From: Cryptomeria japonica | Taxonomy: Eukaryota > Streptophyta > Pinopsida > Cupressales > Cupressaceae | Length of the DNA stretch: 64,000 bases | Assembly (NCBI RefSeq): GCF_030272615.1 | Contig: NC_081408.1 | Location: forward strand, 203,402,191-203,466,190 | Direction: 5' to 3' | Shown here: positions 47,288 through 59,662 of the stretch, in pieces | Layout of the letters: every line of letters starts with the position of its first letter | How positions within the stretch are numbered: position 1 is the stretch's first letter | Position numbers and translations under genes: made by a program | Notes under the pieces: model-generated | Databases searched by the model: none | What the model was told of the DNA's origin: nothing | What the model saw: only the letters and a program-made list of their open reading frames with translations

Positions 47288-50200
47288 ATGAAAATTATTT
47301 CATGAAATATACATGGATTGAATAGTCCACATAAACAAGATGTTCTTAAAATTTTAGTTATAGAGCATAAATTGGATATTTCTCTTATTCAAGAAACTAA
47401 AAGGACTAAAGAGAAAGTTGAGAATATTAAGCTTTTTAAGGATGGGTGAGTTTTACAAGGTATCTTGGATGGTGCTTATGGGGGCATTGCCATTTTTTGG
47501 AATCTAAGGGGTGTTACTGGGATTCCTGTTGAGCAGGATAGCAATTTGGCCTTTGTTAGGTTTCATCATTTAGGGGATGGTACCTCTTGGCTCTTGACTA
47601 ATATTTATGGCCCTAATAATAGACTCGGTAGATGTAAATTTTTGAAGAAGATGGAGGCCATTTGGTCTCTTTTTAAGGATGAAATGTGGATGGTTAAGGG
47701 GGAATTGAACACCCCACTCTGTGACAAAGAGAAGTTTGGGGGCATACCTTCTTAGTTAGAAAGTAGAATGGATCTGCTAAAATTTATTAATAACCAAGGT
47801 CTGCATGATATTGATCTCCAAGGTGCCAATTTTACCTGGACCAACCAAAGGGTGGGGGGAGATCTTTTTCAAGTCAAAATAGACAAGGCCCTTATTTTTA
47901 ATGATTGGTTTAGCCATTATTTTTTCTCCCTATAGGATATTTCTCATATTGGTTCCAACCACTTTCCTATGGTTTTTTTGGCAAAGAATATAAGTGTTAA
48001 AAGAAACTTTTCATTTAGATTTGAAAGGATGTGGCTGGACCATCTTAACCTTGAGAAGGCGATTGAGAAGTTGTGGTCAATTGATGTCAAAGATATCATG
48101 ATGTGTAGAATCACAAAAAAATTAAGCCATGTGAAAGGTAATATAAAGAAATGGAACAAGGAAGTTTTTGAGGATCTTTTTGTTTCCAAGTCCAAAAACC
48201 ATCTTGAGCTAAAGGAAATACAAGATAAAATATAGACCAAAGAATGTAATGAAGTGTCTATCAGAGAGGAAAATTAAGTGCTTGTCAAGTATCATAAGAT
48301 CATCAGAAGAGAAGAAGAATTTTGGAAACAGTGGTCTAGATCTCTTTGGCTTAAAGCTAGGGACAAAAATACCAAGTTTTTCCATATGACTCCTATGAAA
48401 CATAAGGTTGCTAATAGGATCTCCAAATTGAGAATTGGTGGAATTGAAACAAGGAAGGATGATGAGATTGGGAATGAAACCAGGAATTTTTTCAAATCTC
48501 TTCTCTTAGCAGATAGCGGTCTGGATGATCTTTCTCAAAGGGCCCTCTTAGAGACCATTCCTTCCATAATTAATGATGTTCATAACAAGGCTTTGGTGGC
48601 CATTCCCTTTGAGGAGGAAGTTAAGAAAGCGATTTTCTCCTTAGATGGAAATAAAGCCACAGATCTGGATGGGTTCCTGTTGTTCTTCTTTCAATCCTTT
48701 TGGAACATTATCAAAGTTGATATGGTTAAAAGAGTGCAAGACTTTTTTGGGGCTAGGATTATCTTAAAGGCTCTCAATGCTACTTTTCTAGTTCTAATTC
48801 CCAAATGTCCTAGGGCTGATTCGATGAATCAGTTCTGACCGATAGGTTTATGCATTTCTTTCTATAAAATTATCTTGAAGGTGGTTACTGGGAGACTGCA
48901 TATGATTATCCCTTCTATAATATTGCCCCAACAAATTAGCTTTGTACCTAGTAGAAAGATCCTGGAATCTATCATTACTATTCATGAAAACATACACTCG
49001 CTAGAGGAATCGAAGAAACAAGGCTTCTTGATGAAGTTGGACTTGTCTAAAGCCTATGATCGTGTGGACTGGGGCTTCTTGGATAAGGTTCTTGGTGATT
49101 TTGGTTTCTATGATAAGTTTATTCAGTTGACTGACAAACTCATCTCAACACCTTCTTTCTTTGTCGTTGTGAATGATGTGCCTTCCACCTTCTTAAAAAC
49201 TTCTAGGGCCATCAAGCAGGGGGACCCCTTGTACCCTATTCTATTCATTATTTTGACTGAGTCTTGGTAGATTTATTAAAAAAATTGTTTCTCAAGGTCT
49301 TCTATTGGGAGTCTCTCCCTCTTTTGGTTTCAAAGCTTGTTCGCACTAGAAATTTGTTGATGATACCATCTTAATGGGCACTTCATCAATAAAAGAAGCT
49401 TTTACTATGAAGAAATTTCTCAATATTTATAGTTCTTCTTTGGGTCAAGTGATTAATTTGGAGAAAAGATCTATTTTCTTCTTCAACACCTCAAAGGACA
49501 AACAGATTAGGATGACCCAGATCCTTGGTTTCCAAATTGGAAAGCCCCCATCTATTTACTTGAGTCTTCCTTTGGGCACAAAACCTACGGAACTTTTTTG
49601 GAATAGTCTTGTTGATAGATTCAGTAGGAAGTTGGCTAGTTGGAAAGGGACCCTTCTTAGTCAAGCTGGTAAAATCTAACTTTTAAAACCATCTCTTTAG
49701 AGTCTTCCAGTTTATTCTTTCAGCGTATTCAAAATTCTAGAAAAATTTGGAAATTGTAATGAGAAAATTTAGAAAGCTTTCCTCTTGTCCGAGGTTGAGG
49801 AAAAGAAGAGAGTTGCCCTCATTGACTAGGAGAATGTGTGCAAACCCAAAAAGGTGGGGGGTCTGGGATTCAAAAATATTAGAACCTTGAACAACACCCT
49901 TCAGGCCAAATAAATCTAGAGAATCTATCAGGGAACCGGTGAGTGGAATTAAATTTGGAAGGCTAAATACTTATGTGTGGTCCCTACCATGGAAGATTTC
50001 CTTTCCTTAGATCAGATACCGAGTGGCTCTATTATTTGAAATAGTGTTATCCATGCTAAAGGTATTGTTAGTTTGGGAAAAGTTTGGGCCATTGGTAATG
50101 GCAAGATAGCGGATTTTTGGGATGATGGTTGTATTGGAGGAGGTCCTCTCAATGATAATTGGATTGGAGAGATCAAAAGTGGTTGGAGCTCAACCTTACT

Positions 50201-51347
50201 GATCCTAACCTAAAGAAAGTTGAATTAGTGATAAACCATGCAATTATTAATCCTAGAAGGGAGGACCACTTGGTGTGGAGTGGTACCTCTTCAGGATTTA
50301 TTTTGTAGCATTTGTTGTCCTTATGTTGGCTTAGTATCAAGACCCTAGCCCCTACAAGGATAAGGCTTGGTGTTCAGGTTTGACTCCTAAAATTAATATT
50401 TATTTACGAATTCTTTTGCAAAATAAAATACTCACCATAGATAACTTGAGAAAGAGGGGATTTTGCATCCCCAATCAATACTATCTTTGTCTCAATGATG
50501 AGGACTCCATGAACCATATTTTTATACACTGTCCTTTTGTCCAACTTATCTGGGCTATGTTTTTGCAGCATTGCGGTTTGAATTGGGTGTTCATAGAGGA
50601 GATTAAAGATTGTTTTAGGAGTTGGTATTGCAAAACAAATAATTCGACCATAAGAAATTTATGGAATATTTCCTTTCCACATATCCTTTGGGGTATCTGG
50701 AAAGAAAGGAATAACATAATCTTCAGGAATGATATTTCTGGAAAGAAAGGAATAACATAATCTTCAGGAATGATATTAAAATACAATTTTGTTGAGAATT
50801 TGATGGCCAGGGGAGATCATTACTACAATAGTAAGGAGGATTTTGATGTTCTAAAAAGCTGAAACATCCCAGCCTACATGGACATCAGTACCAACCAACT
50901 CAAAAGAGGGATGTGCAATTGGTCTTTTCCTCCTAATGACTGGTTTAAGGCTAACTTCGATGGGGCTGATAAAGGGAACCCAGGGCCAGTTGGCTATGGT
51001 GGTGTTATATTTGGAATTGTGTTGGCTTTTGCATTGGGGTGGTGGTCTTCCCCTTGGGGAACCAGACTAATCATCTGGATGAAGCTATGGGCACCCTCTA
51101 AGCTATCAATTTAGCTCACAATCTAGGAGTCAAATTGTTATGGCTAGAGGGGGATTCTAAAAACATTATCAATTGCCTCCTTGGTAAGCATGAACCCCCA
51201 TGGATGATTAAAAATATCATTGACTTGGCCAAGGATATGCTTGAGGGTTTCAATCAATGCTACATTTCTCATGAATATAGAGAGGCCAATAGGAGTGTTG
51301 CTTGGGCCTCCAATGAGGTAGTACAGAGCAGAAAAATCAAGATTTAG
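47288..51347 (+). pseudogene. LINE-C ORF2, endonuclease-reverse transcriptase-RNase H, broken
   Basis: The ATG at 47288 is followed by a TGA at 47303 where LINE-B keeps Trp (SWNIHGLN). Endonuclease motifs are IQETK, NIYGPNNRLGRC and FTWTNQR (to about 47900). A linker runs 47970-48540. RT: VPSRKILESI, KLDLSKAYDRVDW, KQGDPLYPILFI and the catalytic FVDD at 49353-49364. The zf-RVT-like tail (CLNDEDSMNHIFIHCPF) lies near 50490-50540. RNase H starts near 50945 (ANFDGADKGNPGPVGYGG) and ends YREANRSVAWASNE near 51320. A perfect 41-bp tandem duplication at 50696-50777 shifts the frame in the tail. Confidence 0.9.
50696..50777 (+). repeat. Perfect 41-bp tandem duplication in LINE-C ORF2
   Basis: The segment beginning TCTGGAAAGAAAGGAATAAC at 50696 repeats without a mismatch from 50737. 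LINE-B has one copy. Since 41 is not a multiple of three it is inactivating, and its perfection suggests that it arose recently. Confidence 0.9.
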
Positions 51348-51621
51348 AATAGCGAGGGGGAGCTCCCTCGAGTGGTACATGAAATTTTAAATTAGAAAAG
51401 ATATCATGGTAAACAAGACAGGATTTGATATCATTTCCTGAGATGATAGGGGTGGTCGTGGCATCATGAAATGATTTTGTATGTAGCTGAGAAGTAGGTA
51501 CATTAGTAATTTCTAGATCATCTTGCATGCTTTGTGGGTGCTTTTTTCCTTTTGGAGTGGAAGCTTGAGAAATATCCATTGTCTTCTAGTGGCTTATTCC
51601 TTGCTAATTAGCAATTCCACA

Positions 51622-52962
51622 GCGAAGAGTGGTATTTGCTGGAAATCACAGTTGAAAGAAATCGATAAGAACATTGGGGGAAATCACAAGTGAACAGAGG
51701 CAACTAAAATTGATAAATGGTAGGACCATCCCTAGGTTTGGGTTGTGCTGCAAGTAGCAAAACTGACTGACTATATGGAGAGTATGCAAGAAAGATGACC
51801 AAAAGTCACAAGGATTTTCAAAATGGGGTGGAATAAGGGCACCATGACCATTGGCAGTAGGAAGGTAAAGGTGAATGAGACCATGATCACTAAGGCTGCA
51901 GGTCTTCCAATGGATGGTATCAAATTCTACAGGGATAGGAATATATTAGATGTTGTAGTAAAGAAATTCCCCGAGGATGAGGAGGAGAAAGTCGGGCTGG
52001 TGAAGGGAAGTCACACTTACTACTCCCCTAAGGTAATTAAGATGATATGGCGATGGGTTTTGTTTTAAATTATAGAATTTATTACTTTAGATGGTAGATT
52101 TACAAGGGCTTACAATGATCATTTTGTTATTCTCAACCATTCCCAGTACAAGGAGAAAATTTCCATCCCATATTACTTTTTTTGTGCCCTAAATGTTGGG
52201 ATAAAGGATGCTATCTCGAATCCCAAAAATAATCTTTCTATGCATGAGGTTCTTATGGTGGTTTTGTACAACCACATCAAGAATACCATGGTTTATCTGA
52301 ATATTGTAGAGGTTTTTGAGTCAGTCAAGGAATTGGATGATTCAGATGATGATGATGGTGAAGGTTATGACACTGAGGATAATGTTGAGGATGACCCCCA
52401 TATCACTGGATCGAACAAGCAAAGAAGAAAAATAGGGCAACAGGATTAGGGTAAAGGGTTGGCTAGAAGGAAGTAGAAGGGGGTGTATGATGAAAGATTC
52501 TATGAGGAAGAAAACAAGACTAAAGATGATATAGAGACTGACAGCGAGGAGGTCCAAATCCTCTCTAGCCATGAGCATAAGGGGAAAACTCTAAGAAGTG
52601 AGGATTTGGGAGCTAAGATTCATTCACCCTTCCCTACTGGTTCTAAGGATAAGGGCTTGGTTGGGGAGGACACCTCCATGAAGGAAGCTAAGAGTGCAAA
52701 ATTGAAGGAGGTGGGTTTGGAGGTGAAGTTGGATCCTACAGGAGACAAGGCCTGGGATGGCTCCCATTTAGATATTGACCTATGTTTCAAAAATGGTAGA
52801 GAGTGCTTCAACAAGGTTTTCCTTTGGGTTCAGAAGGAAATAACAAGGTCCTGTTTGTTGTGTCTTTCTATTGCTGCCTTTTTGTTTGCTGGTCAGCTAT
52901 TTTTTCTATGTTTGTTGTCTCTTTCTTTTTTGTTGTGCTTTAATAGATATCTTTGTATCTAA
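51622..52962 (+). pseudogene. LINE-C ORF3, protein of unknown function downstream of RNase H
   Basis: A single frame of 447 codons with only about six stops (51721, 51733, 51796, 52066, 52447, 52474) and no frameshift. Blocks in order: EIDKNIGGN, GSRKVKVNETMITKAAGL, GIKFYRDRN, KGSHTYYSPKVIKMI, EFITLDGRF, HFVILNHSQYKEKISIPYY, LYNHIKNTMVYLNIVEV, acidic DDSDDDDGEGYDTEDN, IHSPFPTGSKDKGLVGEDTS, LDIDLCFKNGRECFNKVFLWVQKE, then a hydrophobic end (LLCLSIAAFLFAG...). Compared with LINE-B the helical stretch before the tail is deleted in frame. In a 66-residue block the two copies agree at 53 positions. No known enzyme motif is seen. Confidence 0.7.
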
Positions 52963-53013
52963 TGTTGTATAGGGTTTTAGGGGCCCTTGAAAACCTTTTT
53001 TCCCTTAATAAAA

Positions 53014-53025
53014 AACAATCTCCAC
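53014..53025. repeat. LINE-C target-site duplication, right copy
   Basis: AACAATCTCCAC, identical to 45597-45608, follows the short A-rich LINE tail. Copia-2 interior resumes with CTGAGATCATG. Confidence 0.88.
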
Positions 53026-53299
53026 CTGAGATCATGTACACAAATCTTCCAAGATAAGGCAGTTTTTCACATGCTTCTCTCCCCCTTTCATATCAACGTA
53101 AAAAGGCTCTGAAAAGAAAACATCTCCCTCTAAGAATATGCAAATTATGATTCTCTCCCCCAAACACAAACAAATGAACCATTCACTCGCTACTCTTGCT
53201 GAGTAGCAGCACCTACTCATCAATCAGGATAAGAGGATAAGACTATGAAGTTCATCGGATTGAGATGGATTGATACATCTCAATGCATGTAGTTCTCAT

Positions 53300-56200
53300 C
53301 AAGAAGGGCAGAGACACCTAACTTACCTCTCAAATATACAAATTTATCTGCAGGCAAAGGCTTAGTAAACATATCTGCAATCTAATCCTTTGTATATACA
53401 TACTCCAATTTGACTTCTTCCTCACTAACTTTCTCCCTCAAGAAATGATACTTGATTGATATATGCTTTATTTTAGAATGCAGTATCAAATTCTTGGAAA
53501 TATTAATAGCACTTTAATTATCACAATATATAATAGTAGACTCATCATAAACAATTCTAATGTCCTTCAGCATCTGCTTCATCCAAACTACCTGAGTACA
53601 ATTTCTAGAAGCAACAATATATTCAACTTCTATAGTAGATAGAGAAATAGCATCTTGCTTCTTACTTGCCCAAGAAACCAACTTCTTCCCCGAAAAGAAT
53701 GCACCACTGGAGGTACTCTTTCAGTCATCAACATCACCTGCCCAATCAGCATCAGTATAAGAACATAATATGAAATTATCATTCTTCGGATACCACAAAC
53801 CATAGGCAACTGTCCCCTTCAAGTATCCAAAAATCTTCTTCACAACGAGTAACATGACTTTCTTTAGGATCATCTTGAAATATTTCACAAAAACAAATAA
53901 CATGTATAATATCTGGTCTAGTCTGAGTCAAGTATAGCAGTCCACCAACCATAGATATATACAAGGTCTAATTAACTTTCAGAGATTCATCATGCTTAGA
54001 CAACTTGCATCCAGTCACCATAGGGGTTCCAACAGGTTTGGAGTTATCTAACCCAAACTTCTTCAAGAATTCTTTCACATACTTAGATTGAGAAATGAAA
54101 ATGCCTTTATCATTCTGTGTAATTTGCAATCCTAAAACAAATTTCGTCTCACCTATCATAGACATCTCAAACTCTTTTTAAATATCATCTGTACACCTCA
54201 TACTCAAATCATCATCTCCTCCAAAAATAATGTCATCAACAAAAACTTCAACAATAAAAATGTTATCATTATCAACCTTAAAGTATAAATTATTATCAAT
54301 TGTACCTTTACAAAATTCCAACTTCATCAAATACTTGTCCAATCTATCATACCAAGCTCTAGGGGCTTGTTTAAGTCCATACGATGCTTTCTTCAACCTG
54401 CATACCATGTCTCCTTCATCTGATAGTGAAAACAAAACCCATTTAGTTTCTCAATGTAGGGTTCCTCTTCCAAATCACCATTCAAAAAGGCTGACTTCAC
54501 ATCCATCTAATATACCTTGAAATTATCATAAGAATCATATGCAAGAAGTAATCTAATAGCTTCAATTCTAGCTATCAGAGAAAAAGTCTCCTCTTAATCA
54601 ATTCATTCCATCTGTGAGCATCCTTGACATAACAATCTTGCTTTGTTTCTAACCACTTCACCGACTCCATTAAATTTGTTTTTTAATACCCATTTTATAC
54701 CTATCACATTCTTGTCTTTTGGTCTCAGAACAAGTTCCCATGTATTGTTTTTCTCAATCTAATTCAACTCTTCTTCCATAACTTTTATCCAATTCTCATC
54801 TTTACAAGCTTCAACAACATCTTTAGGTTCAATCTTGGAAATCAAACATATCTCTTTACTAGAAATCCTTCTCCTTGTCATCACACCTTTATTTTTATCA
54901 CCAATAATTTAATTTTCAGAATGATTTAATTTCACATACCTTGGAGTCTTTTGATTATTTTGATTTTCAGGTTCTTGAACTTATTCACCAACAACAACAG
55001 TATCTAGATTAACTTTTTTTACTGGATCATTCTGATTTAGTCTCTTAGTATGCACTTCTTTTGAAATAACATCCTGATCATGAAACTTAAAATCATATCC
55101 ACATGCTCTGATCTACTTTCCATGACATTCATCAACCTTCACATTTGCATTTTCCACAACCTTTCTCAACCTCTCATTGTAACACCGGTAGGCCTTGCTC
55201 TTAGTAGAATAACCTAAGAAGATTCATTCATCACATCTTGCATCAAGCTTTCCTATATTCTCATCTCTTTTGATATAAAATTTGCTTTCAAAATTTTAAA
55301 AATATCTAACTGTAGGAACATGACCAAACCATAACTCATAAGGAGTCTTAATAGAATCACCTTTTATATTCACCCAGTTGAATGTGTATACAACAGTGTT
55401 AACAACTTCTCTCCAAAATATCTTTAGAACATTCCCTTAAATCAATATAGTCCTAGTAGCATCCAAAATAGTTATGTTCCTTCTTTCAACAACTCCATTC
55501 TGTTGAGGGGTTCTAGGAGCATATAATTGTCTTCTAATTCCATGATTTTCACAAAATGAATCAAACTCAACGGATGTAAATTCTCCTCCTATGTCAGATC
55601 TCAGACATTTTAGCTTCAATCCTATCTCTGTCTCCACCTTAGCTTTGAATATCTTGAATTTCTCTAGTGCTTCTAATTTCTCCCTTTGAAAAGTAACCCA
55701 CATCATTCTAGAATAGTCATCAATGAACAACATGAAATATTAGTATGTAGAAGATCTAATAACTCATTACATGTATACTAATTACTCTTGATTAAAATTC
55801 TTTCTTACTTTCCCAACTGACATTCCTTACATACCAGATTAGAAGGTTTCACGATCTTAGGTAAATCTCTAACAGCTTGAGTAGAACTTATCCTAATCAT
55901 GCAGTCAAAATTAACATGACAAATCCTTCTATTCCACAACCATCTTTCATCTATCTGATAAATCAAGATATTACCTTTATTCAAGTAGTTCCTAATGCAA
56001 TCTTTGTACCGAAGGCATTCAAAATCTTGCATTTACCATTCTTGAATTTTAAATCATATCCCTTATCAACCATCTATTCAAAACTAAAAATATTATTCTT
56101 CAAACCTTCCACATATAAGACACCATTAGTAAATTATGCTTAACATCAAGAGAAATAGAACCTCTACCATGAATTACACAAGCTTTATCATCTCCCAATC

Positions 56201-56435
56201 TCACTATTGCACCATCATACTTCTCCATATTCACAAATTTAATTTTATCACCTATCATATTATGTGAACAACCGCTGTCAATTACCCATTCATCTTTCTC
56301 TTCAATCTTAGTAGCCAAAGTTTTCTCCTCAACAATGTAGCTTGTAGAATCCACTGGTACCAGATTATCTTCCTTGATAGCAATAAATACAAATTCATCT
56401 TCTAAATTCCCTTTCTCAGACTCTTCATCTGGCAC
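53300..56435 (-). pseudogene. Copia-2 pol: protease, integrase, reverse transcriptase, RNase H
   Basis: On the minus strand: protease WVIDSGCSHNMIGDK near 56290-56250; pre-integrase LWNRRICHVNFDC and LVCKECQLGK (55950-55805); integrase FIDDYSRMMWV, LRSDIGGEFTS and TPQQNGVVERRN (55733-55437), giving the D, D and E positions; RT KKASYGLKQAPRAWYDRLD and VFVDDIIFGG (54400-54200), with FVDD in place of the usual YVDD; a later part EFLKKFGLDNSKPVGTPM (about 54070); and RNase H YTDADWAGDVDD near 53740. Frames are broken by stops such as in WV/WA contexts. These enzymes mature, copy and integrate the element; this copy is dead. Confidence 0.9.
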
Positions 56436-56439
56436 ACCA

Positions 56440-57450
56440 TCAACAACATAATAAAATTTATTTTGATATTTGTACTTTTGGTTAGGTTTATAGGGCTTAT
56501 CAAACTTTTCATGCTTCTCATATCTATCACGCTTATCAAATTTATGATGCTTATCATAGTTTGAAATTCTTTTAGGACACTAGAAGAAAAATGTCATATC
56601 TTATTACAAGAGAATCATTTCAAAGGTAACTTCCCATCATACTTACCATCTCCCTTAGGCAATCTCTGATCAATAAGTTCTTCAAGATCTTCCAGCTCTC
56701 TTTCATGCTCTTCCATCTCTCTCATTTCTCTTTCATATCTGGAAACCCTAGATGAACTTTCTCCAGGATCATACTTCTTCTTCCTAGATATAGAGGCTTT
56801 AAATGCAATCTCAAATTTACCATGCGATTCTCTAAATTCACTCAACTCAAAAGCAACAAGTTTACCAACCAACACGTCTCTTGTCATAGTGATCATAGTC
56901 CAGATCTCATCAATAGAAACAACTTGAGGTTTTTAAGTAGGAGGCAAGGATCTCAAACTTTATCAAAAATATCCTCTTCTTCAAGATTTCTACGAGCACA
57001 TTTGATGTTCATGACAAGCTCCTTCACTTTAGCCATAAAGGATGATATGTTCTCATCTTCTCCTATCTTCAGCATCTCATACTTTCCTTTCAAACTCTAC
57101 AATTTAGCAACTTTGAAATATTTATCTCCTTCATACAAGGTCTCTAATGTTTCCCAGATATCATGTGCAATCTACAATCCCATCACATTAGTCATCTTTG
57201 AATTGGTCAAGGCACTCAACAATATTTCTTTAGCTCTTATGTTATGTTCAACATCCTTGATCTCATATGTAGTAACTAGACCATTCTGAGGAACATTGTC
57301 AATATTATTTGTAATCTTTCAATAATCATCTCAAAGGGACTTCAAATGACACTCCATCTAGTCCTTCCATATAGTGTAATTGCTTCCATCAAATCTTGGA
57401 CTCTCTTTCTTGAAAACATCGATTGCCTTCCACTGGTCAAGCTTATTCTC
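56440..57450 (-). pseudogene. Copia-2 gag
   Basis: The minus strand from about 57445 shows the UBN2-type gag: ECHLKSL, AKEILLSALTNSKMTNVMG, HDIWETLETLYEGDKYFKVAKL, KYEMLKIGEDENISSFMAKVKELVMNIKC and then the helical ELEDLEELIDQRLPKGDGKYDG near 56670. The CCHC knuckle near 56620-56570 is degenerate, with Cys and Gly codons turned to stops. Lys/Tyr/His-rich low-complexity sequence (56560-56470) leads to the protease. Confidence 0.82.
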
Positions 57451-57459
57451 AACGATCTA

Positions 57460-57471
57460 GCTTTGATACCA
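57460..57471 (-). other. Copia-2 primer binding site
   Basis: The minus strand reads TGGTATCAAAGC just inside the 5' LTR, one base different from the standard initiator tRNA-Met site TGGTATCAGAGC. Confidence 0.87.
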
Positions 57472-57473
57472 AT

Positions 57474-59662
57474 TGTTGGCGATAACAATGAAGTAAAACT
57501 AAGATGGGGGATGAATCAATTTTCACCAGATCTAACAATTTAAGAAGAACTTCATATTTGATCAATTGCAGCAAGAACAAAGCTAAGCACAATAACAACA
57601 ACACACATAACAAGAAGATTTTGATGTGGAAAACCCAAAAAGGGAAAAACCACGGTAGGAACCTATCCACAATAAAATGATACTCTGTAGTAGTATGTGA
57701 AAATATTGCAAGAGGGAATACACACGCATTCAAGCACACTGCCTAGATCTCACTACTCCAAAAAAGGAGGGCTATGACCTTGAGGAAGGTTCATTACCTT
57801 ACAAAGATCACACAACAATCTGAATTACATGAACTAAAAGAATAGCATTTCCAAATGCCTGATGATGGTTCCAATTAAGAATATTTGTCTTGTTTGCATT
57901 ACTCTCTACTCTACACTTCTCATCGAAAGATGAATTCTCTTGTTCACACATACATCACTCTCTGATAATACAAATATAACACCGATATCCAAATTACATG
58001 AACATGACACCTATTTATACAAATCATCAACCTTGACTACAAGGTCGGCTTAACCCTTAAAACCTAATTACAAAATTGCTTCACATGATACATAAATCAA
58101 CCACTGAACGAATAGAATGCCATGATGACATAGCAGTGATTTTTTAGTGGCTAATATTCACCAATTGGCTATTTTTTAAAATTTGGAAACCAAAATTTGG
58201 CTAATAGTTCAAGTTTTAAGGTAGCCTAAATTGCCACATTTTTACAAAATTTTATTTCAGTCTTATTTAAATCACCAAATAATTTATTTTCTTAAAGTTT
58301 TGAATTGAAACATTCACCAAAATATTTGATACATGGTTGGATCAATTTTGCCAAAATTTAATTATTTATTGTAAAAAATTAAATTAATTTGCCAATAATA
58401 CATCATAATTATTAGTTACTTTAGGGTTCTACTAATAATCTTTAGTTTCCACCACTAATTAAAAATATAATCTAATGACCATCATTGCATTCCATGAGGT
58501 AAACTGTACCTACAAGTTGTAATGCTCATGGGAGTTGAGTTTCTTTTCAATTCTTGGCCTCAATTGAAATCAATGGTATAAAAAAAAATTTGTGCCCCAT
58601 GAGAATTACAAATTTTAAGTACATTTTATCTAACGAAATACAAAAAGGGCTATTAGATTAATTTAAATTAATGCTAGTAACTAAATAAAGTAGTGTTTAC
58701 CCTTTAAACTCGTTAATGATTTCCACCTTAAGCATCTACTTTTCTATAAGAATTTATTTTTTTCAAAGAAATTATTTGCAATAGTAATTAATGCATACTT
58801 GTGTTATTTTCTAAGGTTCACCAAGATTTTCTACAAAAAAATTTTAATGTAAAAAAATTTGCTAATAAAATTAATATTTTTATTTTTAAAAATGAAAGAT
58901 TCGCCAATTAAAATTATTATTTTTATCCAAAATAAATAAAAAATTGCCAATATTTTATATCTTTCTTTCCTAAAGTTAGCACTGCGACATAGCATGGACC
59001 CAAATAAAATCCATGAACATGAAACAACACTAGATATCTCACCAAGATCATCCGCAACACACTACACCACTGAAAGTGCTGCATAACATGAAGAACATCA
59101 CCAGACCCATAATATCCTCAATAATGTGCACAATGATCAATGCAGACTAGCAAAATAAAAAGGACATCATTATGAAACACAAACAAGCATATTAGAACCA
59201 TCCATAATAGTTGCACAAACACCACTTAATCAAATCTTCATCGATCAACACGTTGATACTCAAGAACACTCAACAACAACAACTAGGACTAGAAAGATAA
59301 CTTGTGAAGCACCAAATCATGAACCATCTGAATTTAAGATACACATGAACATTCTAAACACTCTCCCAATTCCACAACTCAAGAGATAATCATTCTGGAG
59401 CACAGTGAATCAAATACCAGAACACTGCAACACTGAACACTAAAAAACCAATCCTCATACCGTAATCCATAACTCAATCAAATCATCACTTAACATCATG
59501 AAACAAACACTGAACCAACTAGAGATACTTCATTATTGAAATAAAAAATCCTCAAATGATTTGTTGATGTGGATTAACTCTGTATAACATTGGATCACAA
59601 GAATACAAGTATATGTTGACATCAATGACAAGAACATATCCTAGCAGGAGCAATATCCAACA
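57474..59662 (-). repeat. Copia-2 5' LTR, interrupted by a hAT-like element
   Basis: The minus strand starts TGTTGGATATTGC at 59662 and ends at 57474. It aligns with the 3' LTR throughout except for the 58134-58984 insertion. Shared segments include GTGGAAAACCCA near 57627 and the CAACAACAACAACTA run near 59270. Confidence 0.9.
58134..58984. mobile_element. hAT-like non-autonomous element with 8-bp target duplication
   Basis: An 851-bp insert starting CAGTG and ending CACTG. Flanks are TGACATAG (58126-58133) and CGACATAG (58985-58992), an 8-bp duplication with one change. The 3' LTR of the same element carries the uninterrupted GATATAGCATGG site. Terminal inverted repeats are very short. The body is AT-rich, with several TTGGCTA / TTGCCAA-type motifs and no transposase frame. 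The 8-bp duplication and CA-G termini suit the hAT superfamily. Confidence 0.75.

Larger units (their letters stand above)
45609..53013 (+). mobile_element. LINE-C: full-length-like L1-type LINE with ORF1, ORF2 and ORF3
   Basis: A 7.4-kb insertion in the 3' part of Copia-2, bounded by a perfect 12-bp duplication. Order: short leader, ORF1, ORF2 from 47288, ORF3 51622-52962, then the 3' end GGGGCCCTTGAAAACC and TTAATAAAAA. The duplication proves that ORF3 lies inside the mobile unit. It carries many stops, largely of the C-to-T or G-to-A kind, and is inactive. The A tail is only a few bases. Confidence 0.92.
44184..59662 (-). mobile_element. Copia-2: Ty1/copia element with LINE-C and a hAT-like element inside
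   Basis: Minus-strand order is 5' LTR (59662 to 57474), primer site, gag, protease, pre-integrase, integrase, RT, RNase H, then LINE-C, polypurine tract and 3' LTR (45524 to 44184). Without the hAT-like insert and its duplicated site the 5' LTR is about 1330 bases, matching 1341 for the 3' LTR. The flanks read AATTC (44179-44183) and AAATC (59663-59667), a likely 5-bp target duplication with one change. All genes carry stops. Confidence 0.9.
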
